Source: Saccharomycopsis phalli
Lineage: Eukaryota > Ascomycota > Saccharomycetes > Ascoideales > Saccharomycopsidaceae
Assembly: GCA_020342235.1 (NCBI GenBank)
Contig: CP073216.1
Span: 1,364,001 to 1,428,000 of the forward strand
Reading direction: 5' to 3'
Length of the DNA stretch: 64,000 nucleotides
Shown: piece by piece, positions 42,195 through 54,546 of the stretch
Numbering within the stretch: the stretch's first letter is position 1
How the letters are laid out: the number at the start of each line of letters is the position of its first letter
Program-made: the position numbers and the translations under genes
The notes under the pieces: model-generated
Seen by the model: only the letters and a program-made list of their open reading frames with translations
What the model was told of the DNA's origin: nothing
The model's database searches: none

Positions 42195-42650
42195 AAATAG
42201 TATGTTTATTTACTTCTATAGCTATACTAGGTTCCCCCGGAGGGTGGGATTGATATTTCACCGTCTAAAAAACTAAAAACGGTGCCGTTAATCTGAGTCG
42301 AGAGAAAACCCTTGTAATGGATAAACTTTGGACTTGATTTTTAACTTTAAAGAGATGGCTCAGAAGGAGCTATGGAGTGTCGCCCTTCTTGTGGTGCTGT
42401 AAAGAGAGACGAATCTACTCATTCATCACTAATGTGTAGAATTTTGCAAGGGAATGAGATGATTTTGGGTTGGTAAAGAGGCGGCGAAATTGCGTTCTGG
42501 TATGATGTCTTTGCCTATTGTTTTCTTCAACAGCAATGCTGCCTCAGGATGTTCCTGAGTGAAAATATATCTGTCGAATAACCGTAATGCCGGAGACAAT
42601 GTATAGCTAAATACAAAAATAAATATTATTATTATTATTATCAGATTAAA
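42195..42650 (+). mobile_element. Near-complete miniature inverted-repeat element (A end to inverted B end)
   Basis: Begins TATTTACTTCTATAGCTATACTAGG and ends with the inverted B terminus (TAGCTAAATACAAAAATAAATATT then ATT repeats). The two tips are inverted copies of each other over about 25 bp. It is about 450 bp long and encodes no protein. It is the best guide to the intact structure: A end, short middle, inverted B end, with TAA/ATT triplets outside. Confidence 0.6.
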
Positions 42651-42789
42651 CTGCTTATTAGCGTTTGATACCAGCCTTGCGCTTGGAAGTTGACTGAGGC
42701 TACAATTTTCATTGGGCCTCGGCTGGAAGAGTAATCTTGCCAGTGTCCACTAAAAAATAGGGATAGACAATCAAATGTATATTGTAATG

Positions 42790-42872
42790 TAGTAGATGAA
42801 CATGAACATGAACATATGAACATGAACATATGAACATGAACATATGAACATGAACATATGAACATATGAATT
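42790..42872 (+). repeat. Minisatellite at the HEM2 3' end
   Basis: Repeated ATGAACATGAACAT and ATATGAAC units, about ten hexamer-like copies, ending about 90 bp from the HEM2 stop codon. Confidence 0.88.
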
Positions 42873-42958
42873 TATAATTATATATACACATCTAAACATA
42901 AACATCCAATACATACATCCAATACATCCACAGAGATGCCACTATTCACACTACACAC

Positions 42959-44017
<1,059 letters not shown>

Positions 44018-44018
44018 T

Positions 44019-44024
44019 CACGTG
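44019..44024. promoter_or_regulatory. CACGTG box upstream of HEM2
   Basis: Palindromic E-box (TGTCACGTGAAA context) 44 bp upstream of the HEM2 ATG. It could bind a Cbf1- or other bHLH-type factor. Confidence 0.45.
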
Positions 44025-44069
44025 AAAGGCGTGCCATGTAGTATTCAGCCGATAGTAGACTGACGTGAC

Positions 44070-44255
44070 TGTAGTATTAATAATAATAATATTTATTTTT
44101 GTATTTAGCTATATATTGTCTCCGGCATTATGGTTATTCGACAGATATATTTTCACTCAGCAACATCCTGTGGCAGCATTGCTGTTGAAGAAAACCCTTT
44201 GTCAACCCTCACTTGGTTGCTTGGGATTAAAAGCTTTAATGGGGGCAGTCATATT
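44070..44255 (+). mobile_element. Miniature inverted-repeat element, B end
   Basis: TAATAATAATAATATTTATTTTTGTATTTAGC then GTCTCCGGCATTATGGTTATTCGACAGATATATTTTCACTCAGCAACATCCTG..GCAGCATTGC, ending near TTTAATGGGGGCAG. Best-preserved B end in the window. It is inserted about 100 bp upstream of the HEM2 start codon, so it may now form part of the HEM2 promoter. Confidence 0.65.
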
Positions 44256-44384
44256 GTTGGTACTTAGTGCTTGTATTGGTTGTGTAAAAAGCCTGGTCAC
44301 TCTTGTTGTCGAATGTGACCGCTGAATCTCATCATGTGTTGGAGGAATCATATTCCAACGCGTTTCGGTAGACTGTAGTATTAG

Positions 44385-44460
44385 ACTGACGTGACTGTAG
44401 TATTAGACTGAAAAGAATGTAGTATTAGAGTGACATGAATGTAGTATTAGACCAACAAGA
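44385..44460 (+). repeat. Short tandem repeat (GTAGTATTAGACTGACGTGACT)
   Basis: Three to four imperfect units of about 20 bp. A related unit occurs at 44030-44075, just before the miniature element, so the array may have been split by that insertion. Confidence 0.7.
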
Positions 44461-45310
44461 AATGACAATCCATCAGTCTTGGTATCGTAACCAAACTGTT
44501 TTCTATGGCTACTCCCGATGCACCAGTATTATCCCGCCTAGAATGTCCTACAATGGATTCATCCTCTAGACTTTACACAGGATTTATATACAATTGCACT
44601 TCCCATATATGAACATGTCAGTTGTATATTCAGTTCCCTAATAAAATAATGTACTCGGTTTTGCTCCAGAAAGTGCACTGGAAACTGTCATTTATCCTCG
44701 ACGTATTGACTTGCCACAACTTCCTGATCCACACTCCTGGCACATTGGAAATCGCTTATCCATTCCCTTTCACAACACCATGGTCTTTCCGTGACCTTTT
44801 TTCATCCTTTAAAGCTCTTCTTTCTTTTAGAACTTGCCATAAAACAATAGCTTACCACTTCCACGTGTAGATTCATAAAAGCGACCAACTGCTTCTACAT
44901 CTACAACAGGTGACTTGCACTCAGGTTGTAAACCTTTTGTCGTAGTAAATCTCCTTCGTCAGACATAGTATCACTGTAAACTACAAAATACCCAATATTT
45001 CACTGATGCCGTTGCATAAACAAACTATTTTGCAGTGATTTTCAAACCACAATTCCTTTGCATATTATTTCTCAAATTACCCCAAAGTGTGGCTATAGAA
45101 CGTGGAGATTATTGGAAATGAATCCGCGCAAAAGGCACCTGGAATCGCAATATGAGTTCATCTGTTACAGTGCTTGGTACCAAGAGCTTTCTACCAAGTA
45201 GTTGACTAATCAGACTTGAAATGTCTTTGGCCAGTCAAGGCCTTGTGATTGATTACAGGCGCGGGTTTTTGTTGGTACATCCAACTCTAGTATGTACCTA
45301 CTTATATGTC
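44461..45310. other. Intergenic, no gene seen
   Basis: Unique AT-rich DNA. The 82-codon frame at 44622-44870 shows no recognisable features. Confidence 0.5.
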
Positions 45311-45314
45311 AATG

Positions 45315-45440
45315 TGACGTACCTAGTGTAGTCTCGTCTCTGTTGGGGACTTTATACTAGTTCAAGAAAATAAGTAGTAGTGAGCTCAATTATATACATA
45401 TATAATAGTAGCAATACCAGGCGGTATGCAAACGCAATGA
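45315..45440 (+). repeat. Dispersed repeat D, copy 2
   Basis: GTGACGTACCTAGTGTAGTCTCGTCTCTGTTGG..ACTTTATACTAG..AATAAGTAGTAGTGAGCTCAAT, parallel to 39440-39580. Old LTR-like remnant, broken. Confidence 0.5.
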
Positions 45441-45479
45441 AATAAAGAAGAAGGTTTAACCTAATATTCTGTACCTTGA

Positions 45480-45745
45480 TTTATCCTTCTAATCCTTTTA
45501 GAGAACCAGGGCTGTACTTTTTCATTGTTATTTCCTGTCTGGATCATAGGAAATGGCCTAGCCAAGTCTATCTCCTTCCCACAACAGCATAGTCTTTTCC
45601 TAACTTGTTTTCTGATCCAATCTCTTGTACAAATATATGGTCTAGCCAATTCCATTCCCTTGCTACAAAGAGAAAAAGTCTCCGTTTCCCAAGTATAAAT
45701 AGTCACACTTTTCTTTGAATAGTCAAGCGAGTATATTTTACTCAC
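45480..45745 (+). repeat. Dispersed repeat C, copy 2
   Basis: Shares GGAAATGGCCTAGCCAAGTCTATC and the TATAAATAGTCACAC..GAATAGTCAAG block with 54150-54400, and the second block with 11945-12015. It lies between repeats D and E, suggesting a nested insertion. LTR-like fossil, family unknown. Confidence 0.5.
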
Positions 45746-45749
45746 TCAT

Positions 45750-45815
45750 ATCCTTGCTTCCTGTGTTGCCTAGTCCAATATCACGTGACCTTTCATACCG
45801 TGTATGTCAATGCCT
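45750..45815 (+). repeat. Dispersed repeat E, copy 2
   Basis: GCTTCCTGTGTTGCCTAGTCC..TCACGTGACC..CATACCGTGTATGTCAA, parallel to 39705-39800. CACGTG also recurs at about 45973 and 46025 in the same tract. Confidence 0.5.
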
Positions 45816-46084
45816 AGTCCAATGCTCAATCTAGTTTACATCACCATATCTTTGAGTTGGTTTCTACAGGTCCAAGGGCTTTTTACAATCCAACCGAGGC
45901 TCAAGCACCGCTTTTGGATGTTGTTTGTCCATGTCAGTTTTAGCTTTTTCCAAATCATAAACACACTTGAGCACGTGACTTTCTAAACCAATCTCTTTTT
46001 CCAATACATGGGCACTATTTCAGTCACGTGTCTTTTCAAATAATCTCGGTGTCAAATAAACGACATTCAAGCTGTTCAAATGGC

Positions 46085-46091
46085 AAAAAAA
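46085..46091 (-). terminator. RNA polymerase III terminator of tRNA-His
   Basis: Seven T residues on the minus strand, 3 bp past the tRNA 3' end. Confidence 0.8.
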
Positions 46092-46094
46092 CAT

Positions 46095-46166
46095 TGCCGG
46101 CCCCAGGAATCGAACCTGGGTCTAGTCGGCCACAACGACTCGTACTGACCACTATACTAGGCCGGC
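46095..46166 (-). tRNA. tH(GUG): tRNA-His(GUG), no intron
   Basis: Read on the minus strand, the acceptor stem is GCCGGCC/GGCCGGC with discriminator A. The D arm is TAGTATAGTGGTCAGTAC. The anticodon arm is AGTCG-TTGTGGC-CGACT, anticodon GTG. The T arm is CCAGG-TTCGATT-CCTGG. It matches yeast tRNA-His apart from a GC-rich acceptor stem. The extra 5' G(-1) is added after transcription by Thg1 in eukaryotes. Confidence 0.94.
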
Positions 46167-48045
46167 GGATATTACGTTTGTAATAATCAATATCCCAAAT
46201 CGTCAGGATATTCAGTATTACCTCAATAAAAGTACTATTCCGAGGGGATAGAAGAAGCTTACAATAATGTTTGTTGTAATAAGCTAAGATGGAATTTCTC
46301 CCAGAGTGAGTTAGCTTCATAGCAGGTTTCCCAGCGATTTATATTATTCTATATGGTGGCGGTGTGCCATTGACTTGCGTCTGGTAAAGGCGTCAGAATC
46401 CCTTTTAGGACGGCCTAGACCTTCTTTATCCTTAATAGGAAAGAGTATACCGGTATCTTGATGTACGTGACCTAAAGGCGTATCTTCACAAGGGTTATAC
46501 CTTGTTCACCCACAAGCCCGGTCCTCTTCCTGTTGTTCATTGCATGTTGTATGCATTCACGTGCCATTCACGTGTAACTTCTATACTCCAGAGGAGAGGT
46601 ACCGAGGATTGCCCGTTACAACGTTGGAAAGTGTGTGGCCTAGATTAGCAAAGGTGCGAAATTACTTTGTGCTCACTGGAGTTGAATGCAGTATTGACGT
46701 GATATATGGTATTATAGAAATAGTAGATGATATTGTCACTGTTTTATTTAGTCAGAGAGCCGTATGGGACAATCTATACCCTCGTAAACATGGACAATTT
46801 TCGGTAACTGACATGAGACTGCTGACTGGATAGACCCAAATTAGTATGTTTTGTTAGCAAATTTCCCTGGCATACGATCTTAGTTTGTATATTACTTATG
46901 ATCGCAACAAATTTCGAAAATATCATGAGTACATCTACTTTTAAGGTCACATTAGCTGACGAAACCAATCCTACTTTGATAGGAAATGCTCGAGGTCCAC
47001 CATTAATCGGCCAATGTGATCCGTTTTACAGCAATTTCGCTCATTTGCGATCCAGACGTCACAGAAATTGGTGGTTCAAAACACTCGTGGTATATAAATC
47101 CTGTCCTAAAACCCGCTAGTCGGTGCACCATAGTTTGATTTCGTCTAGCCACATGGTTGAGTATGTATAAATTATACTTTGTCGATTCCATTAACTGACA
47201 TTGAGGGCTGGAACATGATGTGAACTTTTGTAAAACTGGGTTTCAAGTGTATGGTCTTGCCATGGAATATCATTTATTTTGTTCCGTCACTCTTGAAGAG
47301 CATATTGTGGTACTAAAGATATTGTAATTATCCAATGATATTGTAATTATCCAATTATACTGTAGTCTATCCAATTATACTGTAATATGCTCAATAGTAC
47401 TGTAGTCTATCCAATTATACTGTTGGCTGAACTTGCCCGTTATCTTGACTCGTCGCATTTACACAAGTAACTTGCACATGGCACTTTTCTAGAGATTGAC
47501 CCATGGCCATTTTAGAAATCTCTTGGCATTTTGGAGTGACTGATTCTGGCCAAACGAAATTAATAAAGTTTGAGAGGATAAAACTTGAAAGATAAACCTA
47601 GTAGACAAAGCTTGATTGATAAAACCTAGTAGATACAAATTGGTTGATTACTTGGTAAAGCTATGGAGCCGACCAATCTGAAACAGTACAATTCCAGAAC
47701 AAATGTCTACAACACAAACGTATAGTCTATTCATTGTCATCATAGCCACTGGCACAGCCCGTTGGCAGGGTATATAACCAGGCACTAATGTTGAAATTGA
47801 ACTACCAAAATGGCCCTGATCGACCCTAGTAATTTGCGGTATTCAATAACAAATTGTGCCAATCAGCGGAATAAATTGGCAGCTGGTCAGCGCCTTTGTC
47901 GGCTGAGGTTCTGGTTCTGATTTCCCTAATATGGTCCCGCCTGAAATGAATATCTGGTGATCCATGTTATTCCACTGGTAATTCATGTATTCCACTGGTA
48001 ATCCACATGGCAATCGCCTATAATCCACACCCACTCGTCATTTCA
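46167..48045. other. Intergenic, no gene seen
   Basis: A 1.9-kb spacer. It has repeated CCAATTATACTGTA(G/A)TCTAT units at 47330-47420 and a short run of GATAAA(A)CCTAGTAGA units at 47580-47640. A 97-codon frame at 46540-46833 has no features I trust. Confidence 0.5.
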
Positions 48046-49338
48046 CTAACCCCCCGAGTCCTTGTTCCAGTCCGAAAACTGAAAGTCAGGCAAGTTATCC
48101 ACCGGACTCGCTCCAGGAGTGTATATATCAGACCCGCTCATCATGCCACTGGAAACCACTGGGGAACTGCCCTTAATGGGCGGCGATACCGACAACTTGG
48201 GCACGTTGTTCAACTGCTGCTGCTGCTGCTGGAGCAACTTGTGGTAAAAGTCGCCTTGCTGCTTCTCGGCCTCGGCCTCCTCAAACAAGAGCCGAATACA
48301 TTCCTTGCCTGCCTCGGTGCGGAAATGACGTCCCAAGGCGTCGATCCGCGCGAATTTCTTGCCGCACCCCCACGGCGTGGTTCCGTCGCTCAAAAGTCCA
48401 CGGCACTGGAACCGCTTTTCGCCCGTGTGCAAGTCCTCATGCCGCTTCTTGTCATGCTGCCGAGCAAACGCCTTGCCACAGGTGGCACATACAAACGGCC
48501 GCTCGTCGGTATGTGTGCGCTTGTGTGACTTCAAGTTGTAAGGACGGGTGAACTTCTTATCGCACAAGTCACATGCGAAGATCGACGGATGCTTCTGCTG
48601 GCGCTTGTTCAGATGATTTGGCGACGCCAACTCAAGGATCTTCTCACGGTCCTCCGCAATGGACGTGTCACGTGACCGCGAGCGGCTGGGGGATTTCAGA
48701 CTGAGAGATTTCAGGCCAATGGACTTGCCGCGTGGCCGGCCGACTCGTCCCCGGGGCTCATAATGCGGCTGGAGGTGAGTTTCGTTGGAGAACTGGGGCG
48801 AGTTTGAGCGGCCGGGGCTGTTGAGCGGCGACGATTTGTTGCTGCTTCCAAAGAGCGACGGGGTCTTAGCCGCCTGTTGTTCCACCGAGTCGTATGTGAT
48901 CACCGGCGTCGGCGCTAATGTGTCGTGGAGCTGCTGGAGGTTTTCGATCGTGAGCTTGTCATGCTCCAAGAAGTTGGAGTACATGTCGAGGCTCTGGTCC
49001 AAGTCCGAGTGGTCGAATGTCTCGTTGTTCTGGGAGAAGGGCGACGCAGGAGACAAGAACGGCGACGCGATGCCGTTGGAGCTGACGTCGGAAAAGTTGG
49101 ACGGGCTCGACTGTCGCTGGGCAAAAGGGATGCTGAGCAAGTTCTCCTGTTGCGGCTCATCGTCCTGGAACGGGTTCACGAAGTTGACCTGCGGGTTCAT
49201 TTGGTAGGTGTGGAAGGACGGAATAGGCGCCGGCTCGTAGAACGGCTGATGGCGGTACTCGTTTTTGGAGTCGTCAAAGTCGAACATGGCGTTGCTGGTG
49301 AGAGATTCGTCCATTTCTGGTTTATCAGAAAAGTCCAT
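48046..49338 (-). CDS. CRZ1: Calcineurin-responsive zinc-finger transcription factor
   Basis: A 430-residue protein (yeast Crz1 has 678, Candida about 506-590). The C-terminal DNA-binding domain is diagnostic. C2H2 finger 1 begins at Phe254 ([19 protein letters not shown]), and finger 2 is [24 protein letters not shown] third atypical finger has the insert [20 protein letters not shown], all as in Crz1. The N-terminal 240 residues are Ser/Asn/Gln-rich with a serine-rich region like the calcineurin-regulated SRR. PVITYD at 145-150 resembles the calcineurin-docking PxIxIT motif. Crz1 enters the nucleus when calcineurin dephosphorylates it and activates ion and cell-wall stress genes. A CAG/CAA tract near residue 375 encodes polyglutamine. 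An overlapping upstream ORF may control translation. Confidence 0.92.
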   Translation of the reverse strand: MDFSDKPEMDESLTSNAMFDFDDSKNEYRHQPFYEPAPIPSFHTYQMNPQVNFVNPFQDDEPQQENLLSIPFAQRQSSPSNFSDVSSNGIASPFLSPASPFSQNNETFDHSDLDQSLDMYSNFLEHDKLTIENLQQLHDTLAPTPVITYDSVEQQAAKTPSLFGSSNKSSPLNSPGRSNSPQFSNETHLQPHYEPRGRVGRPRGKSIGLKSLSLKSPSRSRSRDTSIAEDREKILELASPNHLNKRQQKHPSIFACDLCDKKFTRPYNLKSHKRTHTDERPFVCATCGKAFARQHDKKRHEDLHTGEKRFQCRGLLSDGTTPWGCGKKFARIDALGRHFRTEAGKECIRLLFEEAEAEKQQGDFYHKLLQQQQQQLNNVPKLSVSPPIKGSSPVVSSGMMSGSDIYTPGASPVDNLPDFQFSDWNKDSGG

Positions 49339-49500
49339 GGTCCCTGGTGATATATATATATATTTAGGGATGCTGCAATTTTCAAGAAAAGTACAAAGTT
49401 TAATTTATAGAGGCAGTGCAGGATTCTTAACCCTTGTGGATGCCCCATTACCCCCAGACCAGGGCTCGCATGCCAGCTTGGCAGCCTGACCATTATAACT
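49339..49500 (-). promoter_or_regulatory. CRZ1 leader/promoter region with overlapping upstream ORF
   Basis: On the minus strand an ATG at 49493 opens a 98-codon frame that runs past the CRZ1 ATG (49338) into the gene in another frame. If transcription begins above 49493, this would be an inhibitory upstream ORF. The segment 49430-49500 is GC-rich, unlike its surroundings, and can form an imperfect hairpin (CAGGCT..AGCCCTG). Confidence 0.35.
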
Positions 49501-52500
49501 GGCTGGATTATATTATATTCCCATGATATCTATTGTACAATTTCGTTGTATTTCCATTGATTCTTCTGTTTGGATTCCCCACTTTTTTTTTTTTTTTTTT
49601 TGGTCTGATGCTAGTCTATACACTCTGCACATGCATTCATCTCAGGATTGGACATGCTAAACCACACGAAAACAACTCAAGAAACTTTGGCATGCACTCG
49701 TAAATTGGGATTGTACGTATACCCATGGTATATTGTGATGGAGCTTACAATTGTGTTGCTATGGTAGTCCTATCCCTTTTCCTTTCCTCCTCTCTCCATC
49801 GTCTCTCCCTCCTCCATTCAATCTGCTTCTTCTCCTGATCGGCCTTCTCCTGCATGGTATTCTGTAAACGGTTTGGTGGTACCTGTCAGGTGGGTGTGTA
49901 CACCCCCTGTATTGACTTGCCATTACTAACGTGCCAAGATCTAGCCGGACAATACCCCAAAAGGGGATGCATGTTTCCAAGGGATATGTCGTATAGACTA
50001 ATGTCTACTGGAATGAGATAATGCATGATGGTAGACTAAGAAGCGAGGTGACAAACGAAATGGAACGAGATGGAATGATGAAATGAAGATGTGATACGAA
50101 ATAAATGAATAAATAAATAATTGGCATAAATGCCAGGGTACAGTAATATTGATACGTGTAATGTGAAATACAATAATCGAAATGAGGCATTTGTAGTTTA
50201 ATCCCCTATCCAACCACCCATCTTTGGTGACATGGACATTGTGTCTCGCTTAGTAACTAGCTTCCAGATGCCTGGCCCCAAATATACGAATCTCTGATAA
50301 TCGCTCACGCAAAATCATGGGTCATCTGGTAATAGGTTTAAGTAACCTCATCCTGGGTGGAAAGTCTCATGATCCATGATCTCACCATGATCTCATTGTG
50401 ATCTCACCAATGTGACAACTCACAATACGACATCACACAATACGACATCACACAATACACAGTCTCACCATACGACTGCCCATTGATACGACAACTCTAT
50501 CTTTTTAAGGTTCTCCAGATTACTTCCCCGTATATTCCTTTAGTATATGCAAGTCTCACCTGGAGTCCAACCTATTGTTGATTTGCTGCAGATGAGATCG
50601 CCCAAAAACCGTTGGCTCTTGGCAAATGTGCTAAAGCAATTATATCCCATATTTAACAGTGGCCCTTTGGCCTTGCCTTGGTTTTCCCATCAGTTTATCT
50701 TGTCCAGTTATTTGCTTTCGCATGTCGGAAATCATCGCTCCTTCTCCGCTTTTGCCTGAAAATTGTCGCGCAAACTTTATAATGTACATCCAATGACGCA
50801 ACAAATTTCACTAGATCAAGAAAAGTCGCCAAATTAGTCTAGACGATACAAACTTTATTTCAGTCTTACATGGCGATTTTCATACAGGTGTCTTCGTATT
50901 ACTGAGTTACTTACTATATACACTACACTCTACACTCTTTCTATACTATACACTCTTTCTATACTATACACTCTTTCTACACTCTACTCTTTTTACTAAT
51001 CCTACTACTCCTACTCTATACAGACTTCCACTTGACCATCTACAAATCTTTACAAAGCAAGTCGCTCTTCCGTCTCGTGGTCTATTTTTATAATCCCCAT
51101 GCTCGTTTAGTCCCTATAAGCCGCATCAAATTAGTCTTGTCATATCGTTAGCTTACATATTAACGATTCGCCAAGTCGTTTCTGTAAACCCCATACTTGG
51201 CTTATTGTGTGTCTAATATTCAGCCAATTATATCGGTGGATTTCAAGTGTATCTAACATTCAGTCATACAAGCCTGTCTAATATTGGCCAGCCAATTTAC
51301 ATTAGTAATTTACATCACCTAATTCATTTCGGCCATTTACACCAGTAAATTTATAACTAATTCATACCAGCCATGTACACCAGTAAATTTACAACTAATT
51401 CATACCAGCCATTTCCACCAGTAAACTCACATCAACCAATCCATACTAACCAATTCATATCACTCCCCTATCTCTCACCCCTCATCTGTCAACAGAATTT
51501 CCAAGAAACCGTTGCTGCACTTTGCTCAGCCCTCCTGTTGGCGTGGCTTTGAGGTACCAGTTGAAATGCACCTTGATTGGCTAGAAAACATCACAGAAAA
51601 CGTCCAGACAAACTCAATAGTCCCTCCAATATTCTGGAATCAGAACCCGGCCCAAGAATCCAAGTCTTGGCACTGCTCAACGTGCCTGGCATGGTATGCA
51701 ATTACAAATAATATAAACACCTACATCTCGCATTGTGGCCAAACTTGACCCATTCGATTCTCTTATAAATAGATTAGCTTTATTCAAGGATCGGCTATTA
51801 ATATATAAGCAAGTCTGAGACAAGCTGGTGTCAGAACACTCGTATGTTTTTCTAAAAGGAATTTCAAGTAGTCACATGTCAGTGACTCCGCCACACAAGA
51901 TTAAATAATATGGAATGTCATTCGGAAACGGAGTCTGACAAAACGGGTATAATTATGAAACTTTGTATCGGTTCCTTTTGTTTTGAGACGAATCTCACTC
52001 GCCCCGAGGCCAGTGCATTATCCTTGTTTAGAAGGAACCGGTTGATCTGGTTTAATTTACGACTGCTTCATTTAGAATTGGCGTATTAAGATTTATCATT
52101 TGCAATTTACGTTTGCAAATGGCCCAGTTAGTTTTCCCATGTTTGGTAACCTCGTCAAGGTACTTGTGTTGAACATGTAATCTGCCAAATGATCCATTAA
52201 TTTACTAATGCAATAGGCAAGGCTAATACAATGACTAGTATAGTGGCTAATTAAAATGAATAGTACAATGATTAGTAAAATGGCTAATACAATGACTAGT
52301 GATTTCCGGTGGTGCTAAAAGTGCTGAGAACATCTAGGCTGCTTAGTCATCCATATAGCATGGCCTACAAGTGTAGATCTATCTAAAAATGCTAAAGTAC
52401 AATTCTAAAATACAATTCTAAAAATATCAGTTCTAAAAATATCAAATCTAAAAACCCAATTCCAAAATCCAATTCCAAAAATATCAACTCTAAAATACAA

Positions 52501-53600
52501 TTGCAAATTAATGGCTAAAATATCAACGCCGAAAATGCAACTAGATAAATAGCAAGGCTATCTTCTCGTGACTCCTTAAAACTCTAATCATTTATACTTG
52601 AAAAAGACTCGTGCTCGTGGTAAAATGAAAGTGCATTTGGCTAGGTCATGTTCTTGCGAGAAGAGACATGCTGAAAGTAATGTCTGAAGAATAAAGTCAA
52701 GGAGAGTCAAGGTATCATTTTATTACATCTAGAATATTCGCCTAGACAATCTGTCAGAATAAATTCTGCATTGTCAATGCACATTGGTGTCGGCCATTTC
52801 CATCATCACCATTTCAACGTATAGTATTACAATCATTGGCCTATTTAGCTCTGCTGAAATTGCTTGGCCGCTTAGCTTCCATCTTGATTAAATTTACAGT
52901 CCCACTCCAGTTGCAACAGGATCCGACTCAAAAATGTCGCAAGAAAGAAACATCCAGAAAAATCAATTAGGTCCAGAATCACACTATTTGTTTAAACTCA
53001 TGGGTACTCTAAAAAGGTCCAATGGTACAATTTCAAGCCATAGTTGGCAACTCTTTCAAAGCTGCATAGCACCGGCAGTTGACTTGTGAATGACCAAACC
53101 GAGTCTGGTTTACAGCGTTGTACCAAGGGACATTTCACTTGCTCGTAAATCTTTTTAATTAGTTTGACTTCTTTCTGTGTGTATACAATATATTACCAGG
53201 ATAATCAAGGTTAGAAACCACAGGTACTTGATAGCAAGGAAGGTACTTGATAGCAAGGAAGGTACTTGATAACAAGGTTATAAGATATAATAATCCTTGG
53301 AAATGAAATAGAAATTCATCAAGTGGTATTATCTCTGAGGATTGGGTGTTTCTAGAGGTATATTGAGGGGAACAGGGTGTTGTATATGCTGGAAGACTAT
53401 CGTGAGGGTTGATTATTTCTGGGTATAATCTTGGAAATGGGTAATCTTGGAAATGGGTAATCTAGGAAATTGGGTCATTTTGACAATCTTTTGACAATCT
53501 TGGCTATATTTTCTCGTTTCTCTGACTGTAGTGCTAAATAGCATCGTCCTAATCATTTCATTAAGCAACTCAATAGTACAGTTTATTATCCATTGACCAT
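49501..53600. other. Long gene-free interval with scattered short tandem repeats
   Basis: No gene is recognisable in 4.1 kb. It contains a run of about 19 T (49583-49601), an AATACGACATCACAC repeat (50420-50460), CTATACTATACACTCTTT repeats (50935-50985), CATACCAGCCATTTACACCAGTAAATTTACAACTAATT repeats (51330-51470), TCTAAAAATATCAA-like units (52385-52520) and a 19-bp AGGTACTTGATAGCAAGGA triplication (53221-53280). The tract could hold an origin, a centromere or regulatory RNA, but no diagnostic motif was found. Confidence 0.5.
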
Positions 53601-53604
53601 CTCA

Positions 53605-54085
53605 ATATTAATAATATTTATACAAGGCTATAGTTGTACTAGGCACCAGAGAAGATTTATACTTTGCCGCCTATGTCTCAGAACGGCTAAGTGGTCGGAA
53701 GAAAACTCTGCAACATACATGAAACTTCCACTAATGATGGTGTAAATGTAGAGAATTTGGCACCGGAGGAGCATTGAGCTTTTGCTAGGCCATTGGTGAC
53801 TTGAGACAATCCTCAGTTTGGCATCACAACTACTCAGTGGAAAAAGCCACACAGACGGCTCGTTGCTCAAACTATTTGGCAATGATCTGAATACATCTAA
53901 AGATCTAGGCAAAAGCCCATTGCTCTCCAATGTCCATTACTCTACTATTCACCAGCACTAGTCAAAAGTTTTTCCTTCTACAGAGCTTTTTCGACAACTA
54001 CATAGCGACACCGTCCTTAGTCAAACGGCAAAGTATAAATCTTCTCTGGAGCCTAGTATAGCTATTGCCTTACATATTATTATAT
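53605..54085. mobile_element. Fold-back copy of the miniature inverted-repeat element
   Basis: The left arm (53621-53715) and right arm (53985-54075) are inverted copies of the A end over about 90 bp, both starting (A)AGGC-ATAG-T-TACTAGG and continuing AGAGAAGATTTATACTTTGCCG. Both tips are bordered by AATAATAT/ATATTATT. The middle 270 bp is unique and noncoding. Total about 480 bp. Confidence 0.7.
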
Positions 54086-54149
54086 ATTATACTATATCAA
54101 CCATGGTTTACTGAAGAAGAAAGGGTTGCTTTGAAATTCTTTTACCGTC

Positions 54150-54400
54150 TGTTTGGCTCCCAGGAAATGGCCTAGCCAAGTCTATCATCTCCTCAAAATA
54201 ACACGTTATGACCTGTGATTATTGTAAGGACCTTTATTGGTCTCCCTGAACTTTGTTTCTTTTAGACTTGACTAGGCATGTCCCTTGACCAAATGTGTTG
54301 TATCTTTTCCAGATGTAAATAGCCAGACTATTCAAATGGTCAAGGAATATATTTAGCTGTATTTACCAACTTGTATCCTGGTTACTATATCAATTAGGAA
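54150..54400 (+). repeat. Dispersed repeat C, copy 3
   Basis: GGAAATGGCCTAGCCAAGTCTATC..TAAATAGCCAGACTATTCAAATGGTCAAG..TTTAGCTG..ACCAACTTGTATCC matches 45480-45745. Longest of the three copies. LTR-like fossil, family unknown, no coding parts. Confidence 0.5.
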
Positions 54401-54546
54401 TTGATTTACTCTACATAGAATAACAGCAACGAATTGTAAGCACAATTACATATTAATACTATATCATGGCATTGATTCAACCTCATTGAATTCACTAGTC
54501 AACAATCCAATACTATATCACGACACAACCTCCACTCTCCACACAC

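Noticed and set aside
44065-44325. 86-codon frame with related copies at 19948 and 41871
   Set aside because: Translation of the miniature-element B end. Similar peptides recur only because the DNA repeats.
49425-49505. tRNA-like segment on the minus strand (TTATAATGGTCAGG box-A-like sequence, GGTTAAGAATCC box-B-like sequence)
   Set aside because: No acceptor stem or standard T arm can be formed, and the box B has an extra base. Treated instead as a structured CRZ1 leader.
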